NCBI GenBank assembly: GCA_963824225.1
Contig: CAWGOF010000001.1
Span: 372,001 to 436,000 of the forward strand
DNA length: 64,000 bases
Reading direction: 5' to 3'
From: CAWGOF01 sp963824225
GTDB taxonomy: Bacteria > Acidobacteriota > Polarisedimenticolia > Polarisedimenticolales > Polarisedimenticolaceae
The position numbers and the translations under genes are program-made. Below are positions 1-9,816 of this stretch, piece after piece. The notes under the pieces were generated by a model that had not been told where the DNA came from, did no database searches, and saw nothing but the letters and a program-made list of their open reading frames with translations. Positions within the stretch are counted from its first letter, which is position 1. Each line of letters begins with the position of its first letter.

Positions 1-1132
1 GAGTGCGATCGATGCGCACCGACTCGGCCTTCAGCGCGAGACCCAGGTCGTCGTGCATGCCGGTGAGCTTGGAGTACTTGACGCCCGCGTCGGGCTTGTA
101 CTCGAACGTGGTCACGACCGGGCCGGGGTGGATGGCCACGACGCTGCCCGACAGGTCGAACTCCCGGAACTTCTCGGTCATCATCCGCGCGCGCTCGAGG
201 AGCTCCTTCTCGTCTTCGCGGTCCTGGGGCTCGGGCGGAGCGAGCAGGTCGAGCGGCGGGAGTGCGTAGCCGCGCTGACCCTGGTCCATCGGGAGCCGAG
301 ACTGCCGCGGTCGGGGGGGCGGCACGGCGCGCTCGGCGACCGCCGGGACCGGGGCCTCGTCCGGGGCCTCGGGGGAGCGGGCCTCGAAGCGGATCGACGG
401 TCGGACCGCGGGCCGCGCTGCCGGCGCAGGCTCGGGAGCGGCCGGGGCGACCGGGGCCTCGGGCTTGGCCCGGCGGCGCTCGGCGGCCCGGCGGCGTACG
501 GCCGCGAGCGCGCGACCGATCAGGCCCAGGGCGGGGGTCGACGCCCCCTGGACCAGCTCGGCCGAGCGGGCGATCGAGAACCGCGACAGCAGGATCGTCA
601 GCCCGAGGATCGCGGTACCGGCGACGAGGATCGATCCGGTCGGAGCGAAGAGCGCGGCGAGCGCCGCCGCCGTGCGCAGACCGACGTACCCACCGGGCAG
701 GAACCGCTGGCCATCGATCGCGATCTCGCCGAACAGCAGCTCGGCCAGGGCCAGCACGAGCACCGCGATCGCGGCGTATCCGGCCAGGCGCCACGGACCG
801 GGGCGGACGCCGCCCCAGGGGCGGACGCCGCCCGAGGGGCGGACCGTCTTGCGCCGGCGGAACGCCGACCAGCCGAGCACCGCGAGCGCGAACGGCAGGA
901 CGTACGCCCCGGTGCCGAAGAGTTGGAGCGCGGCCTCGGCCGACGTGGCCCCGACGCGGCCGATACGGTTCTCGATCGGGTGCGCGGCCGACTGCCGCGT
1001 GAACCACGTCGGGTCGGAGGCCCGATAGCTCGCGAGGGCCAGTGCCAGCGCCAGCGCGATCGCCCAGCACAGGACGCTCGCCGCCTCGTGGATCCGCGGG
1101 TGCGGACGGGGTGCGGATCGTGCGCCGGCCAC
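1..1132 (-). CDS. ftsK: DNA translocase FtsK, N-terminal part (cut by window edge)
   Basis: FtsK anchors at the division septum, pumps DNA and activates XerCD recombination at dif. The frame opens with GTG at 1132, one base after the RNase J stop, and is still open at the left edge, so about 377 residues are visible. There are four hydrophobic segments (roughly residues 17-34, 60-85, 108-128 and 140-170), then a Pro/Ala/Arg-rich linker (about 210-300). The start of the motor alpha region follows, with EKFREFDLSG and, at the edge, DDLGLALKAESVRI, a stretch typical of FtsK/SpoIIIE. The Walker motor and gamma domain lie outside the window. A dif-like site is present at 33.8 kb, which fits its role. 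Confidence 0.9.
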   Translation of the reverse strand, partial: MAGARSAPRPHPRIHEAASVLCWAIALALALALASYRASDPTWFTRQSAAHPIENRIGRVGATSAEAALQLFGTGAYVLPFALAVLGWSAFRRRKTVRPSGGVRPWGGVRPGPWRLAGYAAIAVLVLALAELLFGEIAIDGQRFLPGGYVGLRTAAALAALFAPTGSILVAGTAILGLTILLSRFSIARSAELVQGASTPALGLIGRALAAVRRRAAERRRAKPEAPVAPAAPEPAPAARPAVRPSIRFEARSPEAPDEAPVPAVAERAVPPPRPRQSRLPMDQGQRGYALPPLDLLAPPEPQDREDEKELLERARMMTEKFREFDLSGSVVAIHPGPVVTTFEYKPDAGVKYSKLTGMHDDLGLALKAESVRIDRT

Positions 1133-1133
1133 G

Positions 1134-2795
1134 TCAGAGCTCCACGAGCACAGGGATGATCAGCGGCTTGCGCTGCGTGCGCCGACGCACGAACCGTTTC
1201 AGCTCGGTGTGGATGCGTGCTTTGAGCATCGCCTCGTCCCGTCGCTCCTCGGCCGTCGCCTCGGCCAGCGCCGCGAGCACGCGGCGCTCGGCGTCCACGC
1301 GAAACCCCTCTTCGCCCAGCGCATCGGGGACGAACCCACGGCTGACGATCTCGGCCTGATCCCGCGAGCGGTCGCCCCCGCGATCGACCGCGACGACGGC
1401 GACGAGAATGCCCTGGCCCGCGCTGCGGCGGCGATCCTCGATCAGCGTCTCGTCCACCTCGTCGAGCGCGGCGTCGATGAACACCTGACCGACCGGTACG
1501 CGATCGACGACCTCGAGCGAGTCCGCGGACAACGCCACGACGTCGCCCGACTCGATCAAGCGCACGGAGTCTACGCCAAGCCCACACTCGACGCCAAGCC
1601 GCGCGTGCGCGCGGAGATGTCGAAACTCGCCGTGGATCGGCACGAGGAACCGCGGCCGCACGAGCTCGATCACTCGGCGCAGGTCGTCGCGCGACGCGTG
1701 ACCCGAGGCATGGACGGGCGCGTCGCGCGTCGTGATCACGTCGGCGCCGCGGCGGGCCACGTGATCGAGCATCCGGCCGATGCTCTTCTCGTTGCCCGGG
1801 ATCTCGCGCGCCGAGTGGACCACGAGGTCGCCGTCGTCGAGCTGGACGAAGCGGTGCTTGCCCACGGCGATCCGCGCGAGCGCCGAGGCCGGCTCGCCCT
1901 GGGACCCGGTCGCCACGACGAGCGCTTGCTCGCGCGGCAGGGCCATCACCTCGTCGGCGGTCACGCGCACGCCGGGCGGGAACGCGATCAGCCCCAGGCG
2001 CTCGGCGACCTCGACCTGGTTTCGCAGGGCCGATCCGACGAACGTGATCCGCCGGCCGTGACGCACGGCGAGCCGGGCCAGCTGGGCCAGCCGCTCGACG
2101 TTGCTGGCGAAGCACGTGACGAACACGCGGGCCTTCGCGGTCGCGAGAATCGCGTCGAGCGCGCCCACGACGACGCTCTCGCTCGGCGAGGTTCCGGGCT
2201 GGTCGGCGTTCGTCGAGTCGGAGAACAGCGCCAGCACGCCCTCGTCGCCGAGCCGCTCGAGGTGCGCGAGGTCGGTGCTCTCTCCGCCGGGGGGCGCGGC
2301 ATCGATCTTGAAGTCCGCCGTGTGCAGCACGGTGCCGACCGGCGTTCGCAGGGCGAGCATCTTCGACTGCGGGATCGAATGCGCCGCCCGAATCGGCTCG
2401 ATCACGAACGGTCCGAGACGGGTCGGTGTGCCGTCCGCCGGGAGCGTGACGAGCCGCGGGGCGTCGATCGATGGATGCTCGGCGAGGCGGGATTCGACCA
2501 GACCGCGGGCGTGCGGCGGGGCGAGGATCGGGACGTCGTGCCGGGCCAGCACGTACGGGACGGCGCCGATGTGGTCCTCGTGTCCGTGCGTCAGCACGAC
2601 ACCGTGGATCGTCCCGCACCCGTCGAGGAACGCGAGGTCCGGCACCACCACGTCGACGCCGAGGTGCGCCTCACCGGGAAACATCATGCCGGCATCGACG
2701 ACGATGCACTCGCCGGCGTGACGGTAGACCATCAGGTTCATCCCGAACTCGCCGAGACCGCCGAGCGGGATGACCTCGAGATGCTGGGTCGCCAA
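1134..2795 (-). CDS. rnj: Ribonuclease J (metallo-beta-lactamase / beta-CASP RNase)
   Basis: RNase J is an endo- and 5'-3' exoribonuclease used in mRNA decay and RNA maturation in bacteria that do not rely on RNase E. The 553-residue length is normal for the family. The zinc-binding motif HGHEDHIG is at residues 70-77; the beta-CASP part follows, with TGSQGEP, HSAREIPGNE and the late histidine motif HASGHAS. A C-terminal RNase J domain ends near RKPLIIPVLVEL. The start is TTG at 2795 with GAGGAT a few bases upstream. It lies between ksgA and ftsK on the same strand, and only one base separates its stop from the ftsK start. Confidence 0.93.
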   Translation of the reverse strand: MATQHLEVIPLGGLGEFGMNLMVYRHAGECIVVDAGMMFPGEAHLGVDVVVPDLAFLDGCGTIHGVVLTHGHEDHIGAVPYVLARHDVPILAPPHARGLVESRLAEHPSIDAPRLVTLPADGTPTRLGPFVIEPIRAAHSIPQSKMLALRTPVGTVLHTADFKIDAAPPGGESTDLAHLERLGDEGVLALFSDSTNADQPGTSPSESVVVGALDAILATAKARVFVTCFASNVERLAQLARLAVRHGRRITFVGSALRNQVEVAERLGLIAFPPGVRVTADEVMALPREQALVVATGSQGEPASALARIAVGKHRFVQLDDGDLVVHSAREIPGNEKSIGRMLDHVARRGADVITTRDAPVHASGHASRDDLRRVIELVRPRFLVPIHGEFRHLRAHARLGVECGLGVDSVRLIESGDVVALSADSLEVVDRVPVGQVFIDAALDEVDETLIEDRRRSAGQGILVAVVAVDRGGDRSRDQAEIVSRGFVPDALGEEGFRVDAERRVLAALAEATAEERRDEAMLKARIHTELKRFVRRRTQRKPLIIPVLVEL

Positions 2796-2813
2796 GGCGA
2801 TCCTCGGCCGAAA

Positions 2814-3740
2814 TCATACCAAACGCTGGTCGCGCAGCGCGCGCGCCAGGCGCAGGAACGCGGATGGATCGACCTGCTCGGCCCGCAGCGTGGGGTCGAG
2901 CCCCGCGGCCGCGAGCACCGAGGCCGCACGGTCGTCCGATCCGAGGGCCGCGCGGACGTTGTTGCGCAGCGTCTGGCGGCGCCGGGCGAAGCACGCCGCG
3001 AGAGCCCGACGCAGCGCGGGCTCGAGCGCCGGATCGAGAGCGGCATCACCCGTGCGCCGGATCCAGCGCGTGACCGTGGAGGACACCGCGGGCGCGGGGC
3101 GGAACGCGCGGGGCGAGACGTCGAACAGCCGCTCGATCACGAATGCCTCCCCGCACAGCACGGAGAGCGGACCGTAGGCCCGGCTCCCGGGCGTGGCCCG
3201 CACGCGCTCGGCGACCTCGCGCTGGAACATCAGCACCGCGCGCGCGATGCGCGCACGCTCGGACACGATCTTCTGCGCCACGGGCTTCGACACGGAGTAC
3301 GGCAGGTTCGACACGACGATCAGGTCGGGCGGCGAGCCGGCGTCGAACGCTGCGGCGACGTGCACCAGATCGTGCCTCAGGACGTCGCCGTGGACCACGC
3401 GTAGCCGGCTGGCGTCGAACCGCTCGCCGAGCTGCTCGGCCAGTCGCCGGTCGAGCTCGATCGCGGCGACGCGCACGCCCCGCCGGATCAGCTCGGCGGT
3501 CAGCGCGCCACGGCCCGGCCCGATCTCGACCACGAGCTCGCCCGGCTCGACCCCCAGCGCGTCGACGATGCGCGCGATCGTCGGTCGGTCGGCCAGGAAG
3601 TGCTGGCCCAGGGGCGGACGTCGTGGGCCCCTGGTGCGTGCTATACCTGTCCTGCGCTCCCGCCCGGAGGGTCGTCCGTCGCCGTGGCCAGCGATCGCAT
3701 CCTCCTCTTGAACGACGACACGTTCGATCGCGAGATCCAA
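2814..3740 (-). CDS. rsmA: 16S rRNA dimethyladenosine transferase (RsmA/KsgA)
   Basis: Dimethylates two adjacent adenosines in the 3' hairpin of 16S rRNA using SAM. Family motifs are clear: LGQHFL at the start of the domain, the SAM-binding EIGPGRGALT, the catalytic NLPYS, and a C-terminal helical domain with FRPAPAVSS and FARRRQTLRNN. The start is uncertain. The only standard start upstream of the LGQHFL motif is TTG at 3740, which gives 308 residues, about 35 more than usual, and overlaps the oppositely oriented thioredoxin gene. The real protein probably begins near 3640, at a non-standard codon or after an unnoticed indel. Confidence 0.88.
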   Translation of the reverse strand: MDLAIERVVVQEEDAIAGHGDGRPSGRERRTGIARTRGPRRPPLGQHFLADRPTIARIVDALGVEPGELVVEIGPGRGALTAELIRRGVRVAAIELDRRLAEQLGERFDASRLRVVHGDVLRHDLVHVAAAFDAGSPPDLIVVSNLPYSVSKPVAQKIVSERARIARAVLMFQREVAERVRATPGSRAYGPLSVLCGEAFVIERLFDVSPRAFRPAPAVSSTVTRWIRRTGDAALDPALEPALRRALAACFARRRQTLRNNVRAALGSDDRAASVLAAAGLDPTLRAEQVDPSAFLRLARALRDQRLV

Positions 3741-4034
3741 CGCCGACTCGGGCCCATTCTAGTGGAGTTCCACGCGAGCTGGTGCGCGCCCTGCAAGACG
3801 ATCGCCCCATGGCTCGACGAGCTGGCGGAGGAGCTCGAGGGGCGCGCGGCCGTGGCGCAGGTCGACATCGACGACAGCGGCGATCTGACGAACCGGTTCG
3901 GGATCCTCAGCGTCCCGACGCTGCTCGTGTTCCGCGGCGGTCGGATCGCCGACCGGCTCGTCGGTGCGGCGCCGAAAGACGAGATCCGACGCCTCGTCCT
4001 GCGCCACGCCGGCTCGAGCGCCGAGCGCGTTTGA
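3684..4034 (+). CDS. trx: Thioredoxin
   Basis: Small cytoplasmic dithiol-disulfide oxidoreductase of 116 residues. It has one thioredoxin fold with the redox motif WCAPC (the common form is WCGPC), the motif LVEFHASW before it and the cis-proline loop SVPTLLVF. The GTG at 3684 is chosen because the conserved fold begins a few residues later and GGAGGG lies about 12 bases upstream. It is divergent from rsmA, and their 5' ends overlap or nearly so. A strong promoter for the next operon overlaps its stop codon. The CAPC variant may shift redox potential, but that is inference. Confidence 0.9.
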   Translation: MASDRILLLNDDTFDREIQRRLGPILVEFHASWCAPCKTIAPWLDELAEELEGRAAVAQVDIDDSGDLTNRFGILSVPTLLVFRGGRIADRLVGAAPKDEIRRLVLRHAGSSAERV

Positions 4035-4060
4035 CACCCTGCGGACGCCGCTCCTAGAAT
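4031..4060 (+). promoter_or_regulatory. Sigma70-type promoter for the moxR/bat operon
   Basis: TTGACA at 4031-4036 (perfect -35) and TAGAAT at 4055-4060 (5/6 of the -10 consensus), separated by 18 bases, 80 bases ahead of the moxR start. The -35 overlaps the stop codon of the thioredoxin gene. Confidence 0.7.
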
Positions 4061-4140
4061 CCGTAACTCGTTGGGAGACAAACAGGTACGGGCGTCGACA
4101 CCGGCTCGGGGTGCGGATCCGGGCCGCGAAGGGAACCACG

Positions 4141-5123
<983 letters not shown>

Positions 5124-5127
<4 letters not shown>

Positions 5128-6016
5128 CCCCTCGCGAGGTGATCCGCCGCGTCCGGCGCCTCGAGATCCGGACGCGCCGGCTGGTCGAGGAGAGCCTCGC
5201 CGGCAGCTATCACTCGGTGTTCAAGGGCCGGGGCATGGAGTTCGCCGAGGTGCGCGAGTACGAGCCGGGCGACGACGTGCGGACGATCGACTGGAACGTG
5301 TCGGCGCGGATGGGACATCCGTTCGTCAAGAAGTTCATCGAGGAGCGCGAGCTGACGGTGATGCTGGTCGTCGACGAAGTCGGCGTCGGGACAGTTCGGC
5401 ACCGCGCGGACGACGAAGCTCGAGTTGGCCGCCGAGATCTCGGCGCTCCTCGCGTTCTCGGCGATCCGCAACAACGATCGGGTCGGGCTCCTGCTGTTCA
5501 CCGACCGCGTCGAGCGGTTCCTGCCGCCGCGCAAGGGACGCGAGCACGGTCTGCGCGTCCTGCGCGAGCTCGTGACCCCCGAGCGTCGCCGGGCGCGGGA
5601 CGCGGATCGCCCTGGCGCTCGAGTACCTGCAGCGCGTCGTGCGCAAGCGCGCCGTCGTGTTCGTGGTCTCGGACTTCCAGGACGACGGCTACGAGCGCGT
5701 GCTGCGCGGCGTCGGCCGCAAGCACGACGTCGTGGCCATCGCGGTGTCCGACCCGCGAGAGGGGTTGCTGCCCGACGTCGGTCTGCTGCACGTCGAGGAT
5801 CCGGAGACCGGCGACGTCGGCCTGATCGACAGCGGGAGCGCCGCGGTTCGACGGGCGTACGCCGATGCGGAGCGCCGCGCTCGCGAGAACCGTCGGGCGT
5901 CGCTGCGTCACGCGGGGGTCGATCTGCTCGAGCTGTCGACCGGCGAGCCGTACGAAACGCCGCTCGTGCGCTTCTTTCACGACCGCGCCCGGCGCGCAGC
6001 GATGGCCTCGGCGTGA
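5124..6016 (+). CDS. DUF58 protein of the Bat operon (interrupted by indels)
   Basis: DUF58 proteins accompany MoxR and VWA (BatA/BatB) proteins; their biochemical role is unsettled. Start GTG 5124 overlaps the moxR stop as GTGA. The N-terminal signature is visible: KGRGMEFAEVREYEPGDDVR followed by IDWNVSARM and PFVKKF (residues about 33-75). The VWA-like core follows as VDEVG, then DRVGLLLFTDRVERFLPPRKG, then AVVFVVSDFQDDGY. The frame changes near 5395 and near 5595, with the conserved sequence continuing in the other frames, so about 297 residues are expected. It ends with a GTGA overlap with the next gene. Confidence 0.85.
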
Positions 6017-7047
6017 CGGCGCGGGCGACGGTGGCGGTCGCGGTGTGGGGTGCGCTCCTGATGGCGCCGTCCGTCGCCGAACCGAGCGGGCGCGCTGCGC
6101 TCGTCGTCGAGCCGCAGGTGTCCACGGTGGGCGATCAGCTGACGGCGACCTTGACCGTCGAGGTCCAGGCGGGTGCCGAGGTCGAGCCGCTGACGGTCGG
6201 TCCACGGCTCGGTCCGTTCGCCGTCAGCGGGGAGGCGTGGGCCGCGCCCGAGACCCGTGCGGATGGGACGCGGCAGTACCGCTGGACGGCGACACTCGCG
6301 GCGTTCGAGACCGGATCGCTCGAGGTTCCGCCGATCGTGATCCGGCTGCGTGCGGGTGCAGACGTCGCGGAGCTGCGCAGCGCGCCCGTGACGATCGAGG
6401 TTCGGAGCGTGTTGAGCCCCGGCCCGGCGGAGTCGCCGGGCGAGATCGCAGACCTCAAGCCGCCGGCTTCGGTCGCGCCCGACTTCCGGGCCCTGTACGT
6501 CGCGCTCGCGCTCCTCGGCGTGCTGCTGCTCGGGGCGGCCGTGGTGTGGTGGCTCCATCGACGCTACGCCGGTCGATTCGCCGCCGTGCCGGTCCCGGAC
6601 GACCCGTTCCATCGCGAGCCGGCCCACGTGTGGGTGTACCGTGAGCTGCAGCAGCTGCTCGAGCGGCGGCTGGCCGAGCAGGGGCACATCGACGAGTTCT
6701 ACGCCGAGGTCGGGCGGATCGTGAAGACGTATCTATCCGGCCGATTCCGGGTGGATCTGCTCGAGCGCACCACCGAGGAAGTACACGATCTCCTGCGCCG
6801 GTCGGGCGCTCCACCCGACGCCACCGACCACACGAACGGGATCCTGATCGATTGCGACCTGGTGAAATTCGCGCGCCGTCGTCCGGAGCCCAGCGCGTGG
6901 CGCACCGTCGTCGAGAACGTGTACGCGCTGGTCGACGCGACACGGGCGCCCGATGCCGGGCGGGCGCCCGATGCCGGGCGGGCGCCCGAAGCCGGGCGGG
7001 CGCCCGATGCCGGGCGGGCGCCGGAAGCCGGGCGAGGCGCGGCATGA
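6013..7047 (+). CDS. Bat-operon membrane protein with DUF4381-like C-terminus
   Basis: 344-residue protein starting at GTG 6013 (GTGA overlap). Residues about 1-25 form a signal peptide. Residues about 30-140 are a beta-rich extracytoplasmic domain of the kind seen in BatD. One transmembrane segment follows (about 160-182), then a helical cytoplasmic domain with ELQQLLERRLAEQG, DEFYAEVGRIVKTYLSGRF and LLERTTEEV, as in DUF4381-type Bat proteins. The last about 30 residues are five copies of RAPDAG/RAPEAG encoded by an 18-bp tandem repeat. Its place between DUF58 and BatA supports a role in the same envelope complex. The exact function is unknown. Confidence 0.75.
   Translation: MTARATVAVAVWGALLMAPSVAEPSGRAALVVEPQVSTVGDQLTATLTVEVQAGAEVEPLTVGPRLGPFAVSGEAWAAPETRADGTRQYRWTATLAAFETGSLEVPPIVIRLRAGADVAELRSAPVTIEVRSVLSPGPAESPGEIADLKPPASVAPDFRALYVALALLGVLLLGAAVVWWLHRRYAGRFAAVPVPDDPFHREPAHVWVYRELQQLLERRLAEQGHIDEFYAEVGRIVKTYLSGRFRVDLLERTTEEVHDLLRRSGAPPDATDHTNGILIDCDLVKFARRRPEPSAWRTVVENVYALVDATRAPDAGRAPDAGRAPEAGRAPDAGRAPEAGRGAA
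6943..7032 (+). repeat. Five 18-bp tandem repeats inside a coding sequence
   Basis: Unit CGGGCGCCCGATGCCGGG occurs five times end to end (6943, 6961, 6979, 6997, 7015). Copies 3 and 5 carry GAA in place of GAT, and copy 5 also has one more change. Each unit encodes RAPDAG or RAPEAG, so copy-number change would keep the reading frame. Confidence 0.95.
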
Positions 7048-8042
7048 CGTTCCGATTCGGCGCACCGTGGTTCCTCACGCTCCTGCCGCTGGCCGTCGCC
7101 GCGGCGGTGTGGATGGCGCGGCGCCGCGGGCGGACCGACGCGCGTCTGGCCCTGCCCGGTGCCGCGGTGCGCTGCGCGCTCGGCTCGAGCCTGTGGACGC
7201 GCGTCGATCGCGCCGTGCCGTGGGCCCGGGGTCTCGTGTTCGTTCTGCTCGTCGTGGCGCTGGCCCGCCCGCAGAGCGGCGAGCGCATCGAGTCGGTGTC
7301 GACGTACGGTGTCGACATCGTCGTGGCGCTCGACGTTTCGGGGTCGATGCGGGCCGAGGACCTGCTGCCCAAGAACCGGCTCGAGGTGGCCCGGCGCACC
7401 GTGAGCGAGTTCATCCGCGGACGCCCGCAGGACCGGATCGGTCTCGTCGCGTTCGCGGCGACCGCCACCACGCGCTGCCCGTTGACTCAGGATCACGAGA
7501 TGCTCGACCAGTTCGTCGACGCCCTCGACTTCGCGCCGCCCGATCTCGACGGGACCGCGATCGGCCTGGGTCTGGCGACCGCGCTGAACCGACTGCGGGA
7601 GTCGACCGCCGCGAGCCGCGTCGTCGTGCTCGCGACCGACGGCGTGAACAATCGCGGGCAGATCGGGCCGCGGGCGGCGGCCGAGGCCGCGCGGGCCCTG
7701 GGGGTCAAGGTGTACGCGATCGGTGTGGGCACCGAGGGCCAGGCGTGGATCCCGGTCGACTTCGGGCCGCGCGGGTGGCAACGCGTGCTGCAGCCGGTCG
7801 AGATCGACGAAGATCTGCTGCGCGAGATCGCGAGCGAGACGGGCGGCCAGTACTTCCGCGCCACCGACTCGAACGCTCTGCGGGAAGCGTTCCAGACGAT
7901 CGATGGTCTCGAGAAGACGGAGATCCAGAGTCGCGTGCGCGTCCTGTACAGTGAGCTGTTCCCGTGGCTCCTGACGCCCGCCGTGGGCCTGCTCCTCGGC
8001 GAGCGGCTCCTCGGCGCGACGCGGCTGCGGAGGCTCCCCTGA
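7044..8042 (+). CDS. batA: BatA, VWA-domain membrane protein
   Basis: 332 residues starting at ATG 7044 (ATGA overlap with the previous gene). Two N-terminal hydrophobic segments (about 8-24 and 58-74) flank a short loop. A von Willebrand A domain then carries a complete metal-ion-dependent adhesion site: DVSGSM, the DGTAIG threonine and ATDGVNN. A final transmembrane helix is near residue 310. This arrangement is typical of Bat (Bacteroides aerotolerance) proteins, which work with MoxR ATPases at the inner membrane. Their substrate is not known. Confidence 0.9.
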   Translation: MTFRFGAPWFLTLLPLAVAAAVWMARRRGRTDARLALPGAAVRCALGSSLWTRVDRAVPWARGLVFVLLVVALARPQSGERIESVSTYGVDIVVALDVSGSMRAEDLLPKNRLEVARRTVSEFIRGRPQDRIGLVAFAATATTRCPLTQDHEMLDQFVDALDFAPPDLDGTAIGLGLATALNRLRESTAASRVVVLATDGVNNRGQIGPRAAAEAARALGVKVYAIGVGTEGQAWIPVDFGPRGWQRVLQPVEIDEDLLREIASETGGQYFRATDSNALREAFQTIDGLEKTEIQSRVRVLYSELFPWLLTPAVGLLLGERLLGATRLRRLP

Positions 8043-9073
8043 TGCGCTTCGCGGGCCCGGAGATCCTGCTCGCCCTGTTGGCCCTGCCCGCGCTCGCGCT
8101 CTTGAGCCTGGCCTCGGTGCGCGCGCGGCGCCGGGCTCTCGAGCGGTTCGCCGGGGGGGCGGAGTATGCCGGACGCTTTCGCGGCCAGGTCGGCCGGCAC
8201 CGGCGCATCGTGAAGCGCCTGCTGCTCGGCGTGGGCCTCGGGGCCGCGATCGTTGCCGCGGCGCGGCCGCAATGGGGCGTGCACATCGAGCCGGTCGAGA
8301 GCCGGGGCGTCGACGTGGTGCTGCTGCTCGACCACTCGTTGAGCATGGCGGCCGAGGACATCGCACCGAGCCGTCTGGCGTACGCGCGCCACGCCGTGGA
8401 CTCGCTCTTGCGCCGGATCCCCGGCGATCGGGTGGCGCTCGTGACGTTCGCCGGTCAGGCGAGCCTGGTGTGCCCGCGCACGCCGGACCACGCGGCGGTC
8501 CGCCTGCTGCTCGACTCGATCGAGCCCCAGGCGGCCTACGGCGGAGGCACCGCGCTGGCGGACGGTCTGCGGGCCGCGCGGCGTGCGTTCGCCGACGGCC
8601 CGGGGCAGAGCGCCGCGGGCGGACGGGCGGTCGTGCTGTTCACCGACGGGGAGGACCACGAGGGCGGTGTCGAGGAGGCGGCGGCCGAGCTGCACCGGGA
8701 CGGGATCGCCGTGTTCGTCGTCGGCTGCGGCTCGCCGCGCGGCGCGCCGATTCCGATCGAGGAGGGCGGCCGCCGCGGCGGATACAAGAAGGACCGCGCG
8801 GGCCGTGTGGTGACGACCCGTCTCGAAGAGCAGGTGCTCGAGCCGCTGGTCCTGGCGACCGGCGGACAGTACTTCCGCAGCACGTCGACCGAGGTCGAGA
8901 TCGACGAGATCGCCGCCGCGCTCGGACGGCTCCAATCGGCGGAGTACGGGACGACGCTGCGCTCGCGGTACGAGGAGCGGTTCCAGATCCCGCTGCTCGT
9001 GGCGCTCGTCGTGCTCGTCGCCGAATCGCTCGTCTCCGATCGCCGGCGGGCGCGAGAGGGGAGCACGGCATGA
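8042..9073 (+). CDS. batB: BatB, VWA-domain membrane protein
   Basis: 343 residues from ATG 8042, which shares one base with the batA stop (TGATG). Same layout as BatA: two N-terminal membrane segments, a VWA domain with DHSLSM, a GGGTAL threonine loop and FTDGEDHEG, and a C-terminal membrane helix (VALVVLVAES). The metal site reads DxSxS, so it is probably intact. A paralogue of BatA from an old duplication, immediately followed by batC with ATGA overlap. Part of the seven-gene cluster 4141-12352. Confidence 0.9.
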   Translation: MRFAGPEILLALLALPALALLSLASVRARRRALERFAGGAEYAGRFRGQVGRHRRIVKRLLLGVGLGAAIVAAARPQWGVHIEPVESRGVDVVLLLDHSLSMAAEDIAPSRLAYARHAVDSLLRRIPGDRVALVTFAGQASLVCPRTPDHAAVRLLLDSIEPQAAYGGGTALADGLRAARRAFADGPGQSAAGGRAVVLFTDGEDHEGGVEEAAAELHRDGIAVFVVGCGSPRGAPIPIEEGGRRGGYKKDRAGRVVTTRLEEQVLEPLVLATGGQYFRSTSTEVEIDEIAAALGRLQSAEYGTTLRSRYEERFQIPLLVALVVLVAESLVSDRRRAREGSTA

Positions 9074-9816
9074 TCGGGCAGAACGCCGCTTCGATCGTCG
9101 TCCTGGCCGCGCTGCTCACGCCGCTCGGCGGACCGGCGCACCGCAAGACCGAGGCCGGAAACGAGCACTACCTCGCGGGCGACCTCGACCTGGCCCTGGC
9201 CCAGTACACCGAAGCGCAAGTCGCCGCCCCCGATGCGGCGGAGCTGCACTACGACATCGGCAACGTGCTGTACCGCCAGGGGGAGTACGACGGGGCGGCC
9301 GAGGCGTACGAGCGCGCGCTCGCGTCGGCCGGACCGGGGCTGCGGCCGCTCGCCGCGTACAACCTTGGGAACGCGAGGTTCCAGCAGAAGGAGTTCTCGA
9401 AGGCCGCGGAGAACTATCGCCGGGCGCTCGAGGAGGTCCCGACCGACGCGGACGCGAAGCGCAACCTCGAGCTGGCCCTGCGGGCGCTCGAGCAGGAGTC
9501 GCGCCCGAATCCGGAGTCGAAACCCGAGTCGAAGCCCGAGTCGAAGCCCGAGGGGCCGCCCGGAGGCCAGCAGAGCGGCTCCCCCTCGCCGTCCCCGTCG
9601 ACCGACCCGGGGAAAGCGAGCGGCTCCCCCTCGCCCTCGCCCTCGACGGGCCCGGGGACGCACGGCAGCTCGCCGTCGCCGAAACCGGGGGAGATGACGC
9701 CGGAGCAGGCGGCGCGTCTGCTCGACGGAGCGGCCCACTCCGAGCGGGAGGCACAGCGCAAGCAGGCCGAGCTCGCGGCGCGCGCCGGCGACCCGGCGCG
9801 GGAGAAGGACTGGTGA
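9070..9816 (+). CDS. batC: BatC, TPR protein with low-complexity tail
   Basis: 248 residues from ATG 9070. Residues 1-25 form a signal peptide or anchor. Three TPR units follow (about 28-140; LHYDIGNVLYRQGEYDGAAE, then LAAYNLGNARFQQKEFSKAA), giving a protein-interaction surface. A low-complexity linker follows: repeated PESK units, then Ser/Pro runs (SPSPSPST twice). A charged helix near 215-245 ends the protein (MTPEQAARLLDGA), typical of BatC. The TPRs probably hold the VWA partners. The repetitive tail, with local DNA repeats at about 9514-9660, is unusual. Confidence 0.85.
   Translation: MIGQNAASIVVLAALLTPLGGPAHRKTEAGNEHYLAGDLDLALAQYTEAQVAAPDAAELHYDIGNVLYRQGEYDGAAEAYERALASAGPGLRPLAAYNLGNARFQQKEFSKAAENYRRALEEVPTDADAKRNLELALRALEQESRPNPESKPESKPESKPEGPPGGQQSGSPSPSPSTDPGKASGSPSPSPSTGPGTHGSSPSPKPGEMTPEQAARLLDGAAHSEREAQRKQAELAARAGDPAREKDW

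Noticed and set aside
53..1159. Long plus-strand frame at the left edge
   Set aside because: It is the antisense of ftsK; the minus strand carries the FtsK N-terminus in one open frame.
1209..3404. 731-residue plus-strand frame opposite RNase J and rsmA
   Set aside because: High-GC shadow frame with no family features; the minus strand has clear motifs.
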